Assembly: GCA_013054445.1 (NCBI GenBank)
Contig: JAAMPI010000383.1
Span: 1 to 40,295, forward strand
DNA from: Cudoniella acicularis
Taxonomy: Eukaryota > Ascomycota > Leotiomycetes > Helotiales > Helotiaceae
Length of the DNA stretch: 40,295 nucleotides
Direction of reading: 5' to 3'
In this document: piece by piece, positions 24,497 through 35,540 of the stretch
Position numbering within the stretch: the stretch's first letter is position 1
How the letters are laid out: each line of letters starts with the position of its first letter
Position numbers and translations under genes: made by a program
The notes under the pieces: generated by a model
The model's database searches: none
What the model was told of the DNA's origin: nothing
The model's input: the letters and a program-made list of their open reading frames with translations, nothing else

Positions 24497-25560
24497 AACA
24501 AAAATATGTTCGCAGCGTCAGGTAAGCTCGGTTGCATCCATTCTTTTAGCAATCCATATGTAGTAGCATAAAAAAAAATTGAAAACCAAGGTTCTTTAAA
24601 AATTAATAGATAATTCTTAATAGTTCAATACGATAAATAATACTTAGATTCAGAGTTTAAAGTGTATAAAAAGGCATCTGGTAGTAGATTCTAAGCGCTC
24701 TATATAAGAGTGGCGATAGCGATATTGATTAAGCTGTATAAAGACAATGAAGATATAAGAACCTCGTGGAAGCTAGCTTATATAGCTAAGCGAAACCCAC
24801 TCTAGCCAATACATCATCTCCAATTATTTAAGACTTTTTAAAACGTTCAAAATTACTTTCGCTAGCTTGACCGCTAACCGAATCAAACCTAACACTAAGT
24901 GAGTATTAGACTCTATTTTATATAATATAGGCGCTTTTATTGGTCGGATGTAGTCTCGCTTAGCTATATATATATATAAGCTAGCTCCTCTAATGAGATT
25001 GAGATTCTTATATATTCTATTAATAACCTCATTGTTGTTATAAGATTATAAGCTTGGTCGACCTCGCTGTCGCGATGCTTCTAGGTAGAGTGTTATATTC
25101 TAGTTTATATACTGATAATAAGAAGGGAAATAATGGGATTTTAAGTTGTTTTTTGTAGTGAAGGAGGGAATTGGGATTTGAATTAGGATTGGATTCGATG
25201 GGTCTTCATAGGGTTGATAGTGGGTTTGTGATAGTGGAGCTGTGGGGTTGTGGGTTAAGGAGGAGAGGGTGAGGAAGAGGGAAAGGGAGGGAGGATGGCT
25301 TTTTGTGGGGTTGACTTTAAGTTTAGAGGTGATGCTAGAGATGGAGATGTGGGAGGACATAGGGTGGGATGAGAATGGGAGAGCATAAGATAAGGTGGTA
25401 AATTTTCATGGAGCTGGGTGTTATAGTTTGTTTTGAAGCGGAAGTGGAAATAGAGGTTGAGGTAGAGGTTTAGAAATAGAAGAGTGGGGATTAGACGTTT
25501 GGAATAAGATAGGGCGGAGCAGGGTTCTCATTAGGTATGCAGGAGATATATAAAGTAGGC
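24497..25560. repeat. AT-rich, TA-rich island, probable RIP-decayed repeat
   Basis: Composition changes sharply after 24.5 kb to AT- and TpA-rich sequence with many TATA runs (for example around 24968). No open frame of note survives until 25100. From about 25090 the plus strand becomes G/T/A-rich and almost free of C. A RIP-mutated mobile element is the likeliest origin, but I could not recognise its class or termini. Confidence 0.5.
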
Positions 25561-27190
25561 TTAGGAATGATTTGTTTTGCGCTGTAAAGTGGGCAATGAA
25601 GTGTTTAAGAGCTTATCGCTCTTAAGCAGAATTTACAAGTAGCTACGACTATAGAGTGGTGCGTAGGTGAAGCAGCATAGCTTAGTAGGTTACTTGTTTC
25701 TTAAAGGAGTCTGTATGGAATGGATATTTAGATATACACGAGCGGAAATAAACAGATAGAAGGAGAAAGGTAATTAAAACAAAAGTGTTATTATTAGAAG
25801 TGTTACATTAATGTATAAATAGGTCCTCAGAGAAGAGACACAGCTATGCTATAGAAGATTTCTACATAAGAACTTTGGGGTTTCCCTTTATCCCGAAGAA
25901 TTAAACCTCCGACGTATAGCTTCCTAGCAGCAGCAAGACCAACGATACTGAAATTTCTAATTTTCAAACATAGCTAGCTCTTTCATTTCGAAATCGTAAA
26001 ATCTCACCTCACCGCACCTCAGCCGCTCATCTCGCGCAAAGAAAAAAAGGGGGTGAAGGATAAGCCGCGAAGCGAATAACAAAGCGGCACAGTACTGTAA
26101 CGGTTGCCTAATGCGAACCCTCTTTCATTTGTAACGCGATTGGGTCAGCTCGCTAGGCAGCCGCAGCTCAAGAGCTCGGTGAGCGCATTAGGGAATATAT
26201 GCATGGGGTGGCTTGTATAGTGGTTTTTTATGAAGAGAGAGGAAATGGATGCGGGCGCAAGGGGGAAAGGAAGGTGAAAATATAGGGGGAAAGGCGGTAA
26301 AAAGTGGCGAAAGAGGTAAAAGGCGATGTTACGATAAAGAAGGAGTTAGGCGGAGATTAGTGCGGATTGATATGAATGTCGTAGGAAAGGGGAAGGGGGA
26401 AGAGGGAGCGCGTTTGCCTTGTTGGATTTGTTTTGCATTTTTGGGGGAGGAAGGCGAAGGAGGCGGATGAATGATTTGAGTTTTGATGTTTGATGTTTAA
26501 GGGGTTATGGTGGTGCTGTGGTGGCGCTGCTGTTTCGAAAAAGGAGGCGCAGAGCTGATGGAGAGAAGGAATCTTTTCTGGAATTTTATAGTATGCCGTA
26601 GGAAGTATAGGAATCCTGTTGCTGGTATCTATAGGTAAAAATTCAAGTTCTATCCTGGAAGTCTAGGAGACAGTTGAGTTGCATATTGGAAGATAAGAAG
26701 GGTGAACGTGGGGTGGTCGTTGAATTCGGAAGATGGATCACTTCTGCCTCAGGTAAGGAAAACAGATCTATAAATGTGGATTGGATAGATGTCTATAAAA
26801 TCAGACAGTAAATCATAATAAATCCATCTATTGCGAGCACTGTGGTTCATGCTTGTCCTTGTCCTTGTATAATTGAGGAGGAAAATTGCGTGGGTTGTGC
26901 GTCGTGTAAGGGAAGTCAGAATAATCCTAACATGCTATGATAATGCCAGCCATTAAAGATTGAATGAAGCAGGAGGAACACTTGGTCATATTCTATTGGT
27001 CGTTGTACTTGGAAAAAAGATATTGTCTGCCGTCGCAAATTTTAGTCACTTATAAATTAAGAGAGTTATTTACAGAATCCCAACCTAACATTGAGCAATA
27101 ATCTTATTCAATCAAGCAAAATTATCGAATAATAAACCTCCTCAGTTGAAAGAAATGAAACTTTATTCAAAAGAAAGACATCAAGTTTTC
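25561..27190. other. Intergenic, strand-skewed, no gene recognised
   Basis: The region 26230-26560 is strongly purine-rich on the plus strand, and its one frame (26249-26470) is Gly/Glu/Lys low-complexity. The last 130 bp before 27190 are the 3' flank of the membrane-protein gene. No RNA gene was seen. Confidence 0.4.
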
Positions 27191-28272
27191 CTATTCAATC
27201 TCTGACATCTGAGGCGTCCGAACGGTATGCTCCAACTCAGATTGCGTAACAGGACGCTGATACTCATTATATTGCATTAGAACAGGACTGTACGTCGGCG
27301 TCCCCAATCTCCCATTTGACGGCATCTGAAAATTACCCCCTTCCGACATGGCACTATACTTTGGTCCAGGTGAAGGGATACTCGCATAAACAGGTGCCGC
27401 AGCAACATTCATAGGAGCTGAAGTGGGATGGTTCTGAAAATTGCGCTTTCGACTCCGTCGTCGGCAACAGAGCCAGATTAAAGCCAGCACAGTGAGAAGG
27501 GCACCGCTGCCAACAACGGCAATCCCAACGATAGCACCGAGTGAGAGCGTAAGGATCGGACTTGATGAATTCGAGCCAGTGGTGGACGAGCCACTTCCAA
27601 CCCCAGCGCTTTGGGTTGTATCAACATTCACACCCCCATTCGCATCCGTAGATGTGATTCCCGCCTTGGTCGTCGGTGTACTTCCTCCTTTCACACTGGT
27701 AACAGCCGTATTTTGTGCTCCAGCACCAGAAGAAGTCGCAGCTGGTCCACCACTATACTGAGCAGTGGGAGTAGCCAAGAGAGCAGCCTGCACCACATCT
27801 GGCGGTTCGCACATACCGCTGCCGCTTTGGGTAGGAGTGATGCCCACGGTCCCCGGCTCGCAGCAGATCCAGTAGCCGTTTTTCATTGTGTACATGTCCC
27901 ATGAACTGTTCGCGCACACGGGGAAATTGACGACGACTGTTCCGCAGTCCGCAGCTGGAAATATCTATCGTAAGCTGTGGATGCTTTGAAATTGAGGGAG
28001 GTCAGTGAAGAGTTACATGTTGGACAGCAGTAGTAGGCTCCAATACCATGGCATGTTTGTCCCGGTGGACAGCAATTGGCGTTTCCACATTGAACTGGTG
28101 CCTCCGCGGGACAGATTTCGTTTGCTAGCCCGAGAGCCCAGCCGCCGTTGTAGACAGGTGTTGCACGGTTTTGGATCGCTGGAACTGCGAGTTCTCCTTG
28201 GTATGCTATTGCAGGCGACACTAGAAAGGGTACAAGGGAAAAAAACATAGCAGGGAGAGAAAAAGAACGCAT
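27191..28272 (-). CDS. Cys-rich secreted ectodomain, single-pass membrane protein of unknown function
   Basis: Exon 1 is 28017-28272 and exon 2 is 27191-27954, separated by a 62-bp intron (GTAACT...TTTCCAG, phase 1). Together they give 339 residues. The chosen ATG (28270-28272) gives a clean signal peptide, MRSFSLPAMFFSLVPFLV; an in-frame ATG at 28297-28299 would add nine residues ahead of it. Next comes a Cys-rich domain (CGNANCCPPGQTC, then YYCCPTSADCG and WICCEPG) of about 100 residues, probably disulfide-bonded. A Ser/Thr/Gly-rich, probably O-glycosylated stalk follows (to about residue 215), then a membrane helix at about 219-249 ending in CCRRRSRKR as a stop-transfer signal. A cytoplasmic tail of about 90 residues ends the protein. 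This layout resembles fungal cell-wall sensors (WSC/Mid2-like) in general plan only; no WSC domain is evident, so a receptor or sensor role is a guess. Confidence 0.85.
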
Positions 28273-29914
28273 TTTGGGCGAATTTTGCGAAGGACTCATA
28301 AAAAGGACTGGGTGTATCGCTGTGAACAAGAGGTAGAAAAACAAGGATTGACAAGTGCAGAGTTTTTGACGTTGATATCAAAATAATACGAAACCAGCTC
28401 TGAGCCCCATCCCACCTTTTCAAGGCGACACTTCACCCAGTATTCAGCTACAGCCCTACAGTCCTGCCAAAGCTACCAAAAGCCAAAGCAAAACTTTTCC
28501 AAGCATCATTTCTTAAAAATGATTGGATCGTCGAAGATGAACCCAAGATGCGTAAAAAAACCTTGTCTGCCTAACCACATTTTGGGCGTCCAATGACCTC
28601 GAAAAATCCAGACCAAATCTATTTTGCAACATTTACAGCTTCTCGCCGCGCATCCAATTAAGTGGTGAGTGGTGGATGAGAATGATCGAGAGGAAATGAT
28701 GCATCGCAGCTGGGGCTGAGTTGTGCTGCTAAACCCGAGGGTTGGGGAGGTTTGTTTGGTTGTGATGTGGTTGTGGCGGTTTGAGATGCAAATTTTCGGA
28801 TAAGCCTTTGACTGGGAATTTGCCTGTGAGCTTTTCGGAGGCGTTCCGGTACGAGGTTTTGTTTTTTTGCCGCGGATGATTGGGTTGATAAACGTCTTTG
28901 ATACGGAGATAGCTATCTATATAGGCTTTTTCAGTGCATATGTTTCACTCGGTCGCAACTCTCCTTTTCAGCACCTCTACCTTTGTGTCGGTACTTTGGT
29001 ATTTTTGGTGACCTTTTTGACTTTTCTATACTGTATACATATTTAAATTGATGTAGTTATTCTTACTTTTTTTTATTTGAGTTATATCTAATGTAAACAT
29101 TGTCCAGTGAAATGAGGTTTCTCGTTGCAAAAACACAAGTTATTCTGTAATTTGTATAAGCACATGCATTTGGACTAACTATGTATATCAAGCATAGAAA
29201 ATTAGCTTATGTTACATACTCAGAAAAATGAGCACGGAATTCTTGACAGTTTTGAAAATGATTGCTAGCGGCGATTGCTCTGGAACAGGATAACTGGTTA
29301 TATAAGGTTAAGTTTTCTAGTATGCCAAAGAAGTTCAACTCATTCAGTTATCGGTTTATTTTCTAATCTCGAAGTTCAAGGAAGTCTTAAACTATCCAGC
29401 AGAAGGAACATTGAGGCAGCGCGTGAGTCTCGACAATACTTCAATTGGCCAGTATGATACTGGACCAAGACGAATCATTTCTGCCTGTAGTTGGATAAAT
29501 CCTGTTTTCTTGATCGCTTATATATCCTTCCACATGTCTCCAAAGGTGTTTGGATCATTGAGTCCTGTTATCCAATTTAAGAAGCTACGCAAGTCAAAAG
29601 CCTGGTAAGTTTCTCTTTTGTAATCACAGTCTCTACGTATTGACTGGCCGAGTATTTCCGAAGGCTATGAAGCGAAGTGTTTATAACTACATACAATATT
29701 ATACCATTCGAGCATTTGCAAGTCAAGAAGAGACTATCCATGAAATAAGAACTTGTAAGGCACTCAATGCACGGAACCAGAAAGGGCTGCCCTTCCATAC
29801 TTTAAGAGACGTCACGAGATACTGTTGGATAACAATCTTCTATTTCCGTAAAGTGATTAGGTATCCAAAATGTCAGCAGCACAAAGTTACTACCGATAAA
29901 CCTCCCTCGGTAGT
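28273..29914. other. Promoter of the membrane-protein gene and unassigned DNA up to the transposon
   Basis: The first few hundred bases are upstream of the minus-strand gene. From about 29000 the sequence is AT-rich with no recognisable coding region. Nothing else is supported. Confidence 0.4.
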
Positions 29915-29955
29915 AGGTAAGAGTAGGGGCCACAGCTCGCCGCACACCTAAGCGA
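29915..29955 (+). repeat. Left terminal inverted repeat, 41 bp
   Basis: It is identical to the reverse complement of 31224-31264 over all 41 bases, starting AGGTAAGAGTAGGGGCC and ending CACCTAAGCGA. It is much GC-richer than the element interior. Confidence 0.95.
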
Positions 29956-30042
29956 GATTGAATGTGCCTCCTTATTTTTGACCTACCTTCTTTAAAATTT
30001 AACAACAATATAACTATCAATTATTCTTATATAATATTCAAA

Positions 30043-31140
30043 ATGGAGTAATACATCCCATCATCCTCTTCACCGCGTGAGCAAGGTGACAATTATAATA
30101 CCCTAAAACGCGCTAGGGAGCGTCAAATATAACGCGACGGAAAAAGCTAGGGCGACATCTTTAAACAACTCGGTATACCACGAAGCTCTGCTAGGACGAT
30201 CTGTAAAGACAAATCAAGTAGGACTACGCGGAAAGGGAAGGAATACTAGTATAGATTAATATCTATTCGACTTATCCACCGAATTATCCGCTATATCGTA
30301 AGAGATTTTAGCACTCGACGCTTAAGTTTTGAACAGGTCCGCTAGCAACTAGGCATCGTTGCTTCTACACGTACTATTCGACGAGAACTCCGAAAGAATG
30401 GCTACCGACGCTGTATTACATGTCCCCGACCCTTCATATCACGCCAACAAACTAAGAAGCGGTTAGGCTTTGCTCTTGAACATAGGTAGGGAACATCGGA
30501 CTATATAGCGTATAGGGACGACGGCAAGCAAGGAGGGGACTAGAGGAAGGTCATATAGTTAGATAAAGCTATATTTGAGACTGGGAAGAGTAGAAGGATC
30601 TGGGTTATATGACGGGTGGACGAAAAACGGTATACTAATTGTATACGGTTCATGTATAGGTCAGGAAGGGTTTCGGTCAGGATTTAGGGGGCAATAGGCT
30701 AGGACTATAAGTCGAAATTGGGCTTTATAGAGAAGCTTCCGGGGCGCAAGGGTATATACTCGAAGGCCTACCTCTAGGAAGTTCTTGAACCTGTGGTTTT
30801 TCCGTTGTTTGATCGGCTAGGTCCGGAGTATATTTTTATAGAGGATAGGTCTAAGGTCTATACAAGGAACGCTCGCTTGCCCCGGCTTTTACACGGTATC
30901 CGCGGGTTTAAGTGGCCGCCTTCTTTACCAGATTTGAATCTAATTGAGAAGGTCTAGCAGTGGATAAAAGAAGAGCTAAAGAAATTGCCGTATGTGCCGA
31001 AAAATAAGGAGGATTTGTGTAAGGAGTTGTAAAAGCTTTAGGATCGGGTTAATCTATATGACTTTCGGCATTATACGGAACAATTAACTTGTAAAATTGA
31101 AGATGTAATTATATTACGCGGATTAACTACTATTAATTGA
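30043..31140 (+). pseudogene. Tc1-like (DDE) transposase, destroyed by RIP
   Basis: One frame runs 366 codons from ATG 30043 to TGA 31138-31140 without any indel, the usual length for Tc1-type transposases. It is interrupted by more than a dozen internal stops, mostly TAG. The N-terminal half contains the helix-turn-helix region (FKQLGIPRSSARTI). In the DDE domain the first acidic residue lies in a segment reading VI*LDKAIFETGK, where Trp-Ser-Asp-Glu would be expected. The second is in FIEDRSKVYT and the third in WPPSLPDLNLIEKV. Stops fall where Trp or Gln belong (for example before QWIKEELKK), which is what C:G to T:A changes at TGG and CAG/CAA produce. The enzyme would cut and paste the element at TA sites; this copy cannot make it. 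Confidence 0.9.
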
Positions 31141-31223
31141 TTTATATTTTCAATTTCAGTTAAAAATAATTAATATTTAAATTATAATAATTTATTTAAG
31201 AAGAGGTGTCAAAAAAGAAGGTT

Positions 31224-31264
31224 TCGCTTAGGTGTGCGGCGAGCTGTGGCCCCTACTCTTACCT
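31224..31264 (-). repeat. Right terminal inverted repeat, 41 bp
   Basis: It is the exact inverted copy of 29915-29955. It is followed directly by CGAAAAC, so no TA lies outside the match. Confidence 0.95.
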
Positions 31265-32517
31265 CGAAAACATATATACAACATAGGCTTATATTTCCTC
31301 TTTCTAGGGGCCACGGAAAGAAAGCCCATCACAACCAAGCAGATGTGATATATCAGCACTAGAAATGCAGAAATTTTGTCAGCATCCAACTCCTCAGGCC
31401 ACCGTGACGCAGAATCACCATATTTAAATATTTTCACGTTAAGCGCAGCAGCTGAGAAATTAATATCGAATTTGCCTTACTGCACAACTCAAGCACGAGA
31501 TGTTGCACCACCCAAAAGCATTATAAATATCGCAAAGCTGAATAGGCGGTGAGTAGGGGGGGTTCTCGTCTGACCACACTATAATCTGAGCGATCTTCGC
31601 ATGGATATATATGTGTATGTGCAGCCGAGGCGCAGTCGCGTAAGTCGATTTGGTAAGAGACGGCGAGGCTGACTGCACTAGTGAGATGGTGTTGAGTACG
31701 CATTTTGTTAGTGCTACGGTAAGCCCTAGGTTTTAATTGCGGAATTGACGTAATTATGTTATAGCCGAATGAGACTTCGGCGTAATGGATATCTTTCGGA
31801 CAAAAGCCCTTGGTCATGCTAATTCTGGGGGTGGTTTTGTCAGCTTGTTGAGTTAGTATGGTCCGGGGGAGGGGGGCACACTTGAGCGAGGTGGAAAGGA
31901 GGGCGAAGCCATGGCTATATCAGGACATAAATCTGTTCAAATTATGTACTTCCTAAATCATTTACACTGACCAGATTTTGTGCATGCTGTGAAATCAATT
32001 TGCGTCTGTCATGATGCGGTAGTGAAAATCACGACGGAGAAGGAAGGCGCGATTTCCAAATCGGGCACCGAGTGCGGGGTCGAGGAAAAGGGGAGCGAGG
32101 GAAAGAGTGAGAGACTTTAAACAACGGGAAAAAGAAGTAGCGCCTTCTTGTGTGAGCTCTAGCAGTTGCTTCTTGATGGAATTCTCTTAATATTTCTCTT
32201 AGAACAGTATTAGGGGCTACGATTTATCTACTACACTCTCCCAACATAACCAAAACTTCGAAACCGAATCTAACGATTTGACACCCCAATTTGACAATTC
32301 TTCATCCAGGTGCTGATTTTCAATCTTCTCCGGTTAGATTGCCCTTCGCTGACGTGCTGCTTCTTATTTGTTGAAGCGTATATGCCCCTCTTCAAGAATC
32401 ACCCAAAGGCGCGAAATAGAAGAACGAAAACAACATCAGAAAGAAGTCTCAACGATACCAAATTTTGCATAAATCTACCACCACCATCTATCAAATCCAA
32501 TCCAACAACCCAAAAAC
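31265..32517. other. Intergenic between transposon and FAD monooxygenase relic
   Basis: No gene is recognised. The last 200 bp are A/C-rich on the plus strand and probably form the 3' flank of the minus-strand monooxygenase gene. Confidence 0.4.
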
Positions 32518-34022
32518 TCAAGCATCCCTCTCCATATTCTCAACAACACCCTTCTCATCCCTCACCATCCCCTTCGTCAACAACGGCGACGTCATCAGTG
32601 TCTCCCAATCATGAATAACATTCGTATTCACAAAGCTCATCATAACAGCCTCGTGGCCCCTCGGCCACAACTCCACCTCATATCTCTGAACAGCAGCAGC
32701 TAATTCCTGCGGAGTCTGCTCTTTCATCTTTCTCAGTTGTATCAGGAAATCAGCTGCGTCTGTGATAGCGTTGTTGAAACCTTGGCCTCGATCTTCAACT
32801 TCTCGTTAGCTCTCACTCACTCTGCTCTTGTTATTTTTTGGGAGATGAAGACTTACGAAACGTCATAGCATGCGCAGAATCACCCGCCAGCGTCACCAGT
32901 CCTCCACGACTGTCCCACGGTTTCGTAGGCCAGCACGAAAGCCGATTATGCCACACATTTGTCCCCTCCGGAATCGTCGCATACACCTCATTAAAAGGTA
33001 TCCGAACGCTTTTCCGCGCTCTTTCATAGCCGCGAGGATCTTGTCGTCTCCGAGTAAATTTGTTGTTGGCTCTTCGTCGGAAAGCCACGATTGGATTAGC
33101 ATCCAGGTCCATTCTCCTGGATCCTCGGAAGAACAGTCGTGAACTGTGAAGCTTTAGTAACAGGGGGGGAGGGAGGTGACTAGAATACTTACGGTTTATG
33201 AAAGTACTGGTGCCATTTGGGTGAAACGAAACCGCCTGAGTTGGGTGCAAAGCCCGTAAATCTATCGCAGCCTGTCGACTGATCTTCGAAACAGTGACGT
33301 TGGATACACAGGGGTAGGGTGTACGTGTCGCCTCTTTCGGGCCAACGAGGAATTCTCGGGTAGGCGAGTGTGCGCCTTCGCAGCCAACGAGTAAATTGCC
33401 TGTTTCTTTCGTGTCATCTCCGAAGGTAACTGTTATGAGATTCTCGCTCGTCTCAATGTGCTTGAGACGTTTGCCCCACTGGCTCCCACTTGTCAGACGC
33501 TTCTTCTAACAGAGTTGATCGGATTGAAAGGAACTTACCTTCACATCAACACCCTTCGAAATCAATTCAACCCACCTCTTCCTCCTCAACCTCAAACTCC
33601 ATGGCGCAGGTAAATTCCTCAACAACTCACCCGTTTCATCATGATAAACAGGCATCACAGTGTCTTCAGAAGGCACATAATTCGGATCCGGTTGCACGGA
33701 TTTAACAAGTGCTTTCAGGTCTTCTGAAAAACATTCTTCTAGTCTGTATTGTGCCCAGAAGATGCCGAAATTCCAATCTCGTGGTCGTTATTACAGGGTT
33801 GTGCCTTGTTTGAAGACTGTGCTTATGATGCCTGCCTGTTTCTTTTATGAGTAGAGGCGAATGGTGAGCAAAGTAGGAAGTGCTTACTTGTTTGAGGACT
33901 TGTGCGAAGAGGAGTCCGCCGGAACCTGTTTTGAATTAGGCTATTTTCCACGAGTTAAACATGATGAGCTGCGTACCGGAACTAATAATAAGAACACGGA
34001 GGGGTTCTGTATTCGCGTCCAT
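32518..34022 (-). pseudogene. FAD-dependent monooxygenase (PF01494 type), inactivated
   Basis: The minus-strand exons are 33977-34022, 33888-33925, 33539-33835, 33193-33478, 32857-33143 and 32518-32792, with introns of 49-64 bp that carry good GT-AG ends. The total is 1229 nt, one short of 410 codons, which is normal for salicylate-hydroxylase-like flavoenzymes. Conserved parts are the N-terminal Rossmann strand VLIISSGSGGLLFAQVLKQ, the RPRDWNFG segment, the second FAD motif LVTLAGDSAHAMTF, and RGQGFNNAITDA. Damage: two adjacent TAA stops at 33788-33793; a net loss of one base in exon 5 between AMKERGKAF and IPFNEV (about 33010-33030); Ser in place of the first Gly of the GxGxxG motif; and Lys (FKQ) where the acidic ribose-binding residue is expected. 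Intact, it would hydroxylate or epoxidise a small molecule using NAD(P)H and O2. It lies on the same strand as the ThiJ-like and NRPS-like genes. Confidence 0.85.
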
Positions 34023-34872
34023 CTCCAACTTGGTGAGGAAAGAGATCGCTGCAGAAGTGAAAGGAGTCCTATTCATTCAGAATTTGAAAGCAGGAAATGA
34101 GAATAATTACACCTGCATCGGGTTATTTGGATCCTATTCCCCAAATCGTATTGGGTGGATGGTAATTGGTCAACGTTTATGAAATATCGTCAGCGTCTGC
34201 GCATCTCACCTCTAGATTGGATGGACTTATATCTGTGTCCGCGAAGAAAATGGAATCCCGCCAGGTAAGTGTTGTATGGACAGTATGGTATCTGCGTCCA
34301 TAATTCCTGGATTGTGCAAACCTATCGCAAAGTCGGTACATGTTCGAGTGAGAACAAATGGCAACCGTCTTGCGATACGCATAGTTGATATGCAGTAAGC
34401 GCATTTTTTGACAAGCAATTTTTTTCGGTTTTGGGCGGTGAGATCTCCGAGAGGACGGAGATAAGTTGTTCTGTTCAGGGAAAGTTGTCGGGAGTAGAAA
34501 ATTAGGAGGAAAATATATCTGACTTTGTTGTTTGAAAAAAGAAAGGGGATGCTGTCTTGTGTCTTCTTGCTGCTGCTTGCACCTTTTCATGCTCGTTTTC
34601 TTCTCAGACGCGAATCTTCAAGTCTTCAAGTTTGATCTATGTGCTTTCTGAATTGAGGCGTGTTAATAAATCGACAACGAGGTGAGATTGTTCTGTACGC
34701 AAGTTCTTCAACCGAAAAAAAAAAATCCTATATCCCTTCACTCCATCTCATCCTCACTCTCTCACACCTTCACTAACTTCTTGACCAAGTTCCAACATTT
34801 CAAGTGTCTCATCAAACAATCGTCGCCTTGCTACCCGCACCTCCCCAAACAACAATCCTCTCCACAACCTCT
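34023..34872. other. Intergenic between monooxygenase and DJ-1-like gene
   Basis: This holds the presumed promoter of the monooxygenase and the 3' end of the DJ-1-like gene, and no gene of its own. If the G8 run at the DJ-1 stop is miscounted or mutated, that protein's tail (REVVERIV...) would extend some 75 bp into this interval. Confidence 0.4.
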
Positions 34873-35540
34873 CTACCCCCCCCTCCCAACCGCCTCCTCC
34901 ACAATCCAAAGCGCAGCATCAATCCCACAAGTCACACCCCCCGCTGTAATAACCCTCAACCCCTCTTTTCCCCCCGCCCCAACAGCATTAACCACAAACC
35001 TCTCCTTCGGCCCCACAACTTTCGTCTCGCCTTCCTCTTTACTAATTGCTTCAAGCCTATGCAGCTCAAATGGATGCGTTGTTGCCGTCAAACCATTCAA
35101 GACCCCAGCTGCTGCGAGGAAGAGAGAGCCAGTGCACACACTTAAAATAATGCGCTCTTTCAACACGACACCTCTTTCGGCGGATTTCGGCGGCAAGGCA
35201 GCAAAAGTGCGGATGAGATCAATGGGCTCGCTTTTCGCAGCGAGGATAGGGTGGCTGCCACCGCCGGGAATGACTAATATGTCGTAGGAATCGAGAGAGG
35301 CGTAGGCTTCTGCGATGGGAAGGAGGTTCGTGAAGCATAATGCGAATTGGCTGCTGGTTATGGTGGCGTGCGAGGAGGTGAGGGTTGCTGTGAAGACGGG
35401 CGATTTTGTGGCTTCGTGTTTGGCGTGCGTGGAGAGGATTTCGAGGGGGCCGCAGAGGTCGAGGGGGTCGAGGTCGGAGTGGAGGTGGAAGAGGACTTTG
35501 AGGGGGTGGGTGCGGGAGAGGGTGAGGTTGTTGTGGACAT
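34873..35540 (-). pseudogene. DJ-1/PfpI (ThiJ) family protein with a frameshift near the start
   Basis: The best start is ATG 35538-35540, which has good context (CAAAATGTCC) and lies about 130 bp downstream of a TATA-like box. Its frame gives only MSTTTSPSPAPTP before leaving the conserved frame. From about 35505 the neighbouring frame is open to TAG 34873-34875 and encodes the family fold: HPLKVLFHLHSDLDPLDLCG, the strand DILVIPGGGSHP, the nucleophile elbow ILSVCTGSLFLAAAG (the Cys is the expected catalytic residue) and VITAGGVTCGIDAALW. The 668 nt are one short of a whole number of codons, and a C5 run at 35501-35505 is the natural place. The C-terminus is also uncertain: a G8 run just before the stop hides a family-like tail in another frame. 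Relatives include isonitrile hydratases and glyoxalase III-type enzymes; the role here is unknown. Confidence 0.75.

Larger units (their letters stand above)
29915..31264 (+). mobile_element. Tc1/mariner-like DNA transposon, RIP-inactivated, 1350 bp
   Basis: Perfect 41-bp inverted repeats bound the element (29915-29955 and 31224-31264), and it encloses one decayed transposase frame. Size, ends and enzyme fit a fungal Tc1-type element. Next to each end there is a TA dinucleotide three bases inside the matching region, so the true element may start at AGAGTAGGGG (29920) with TA duplications and a chance 3-bp match outside. Inside the ends, similarity between the two arms continues imperfectly for some 40 bp. 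The interior is AT-rich. Confidence 0.9.

Noticed and set aside
33743..33793. A GT-AG pair that could remove the double stop of the monooxygenase as a 51-nt in-frame intron
   Set aside because: It would delete RPRDWNFGIFWAQ, a conserved family segment, so a gene finder might call it but it would not give a normal enzyme.
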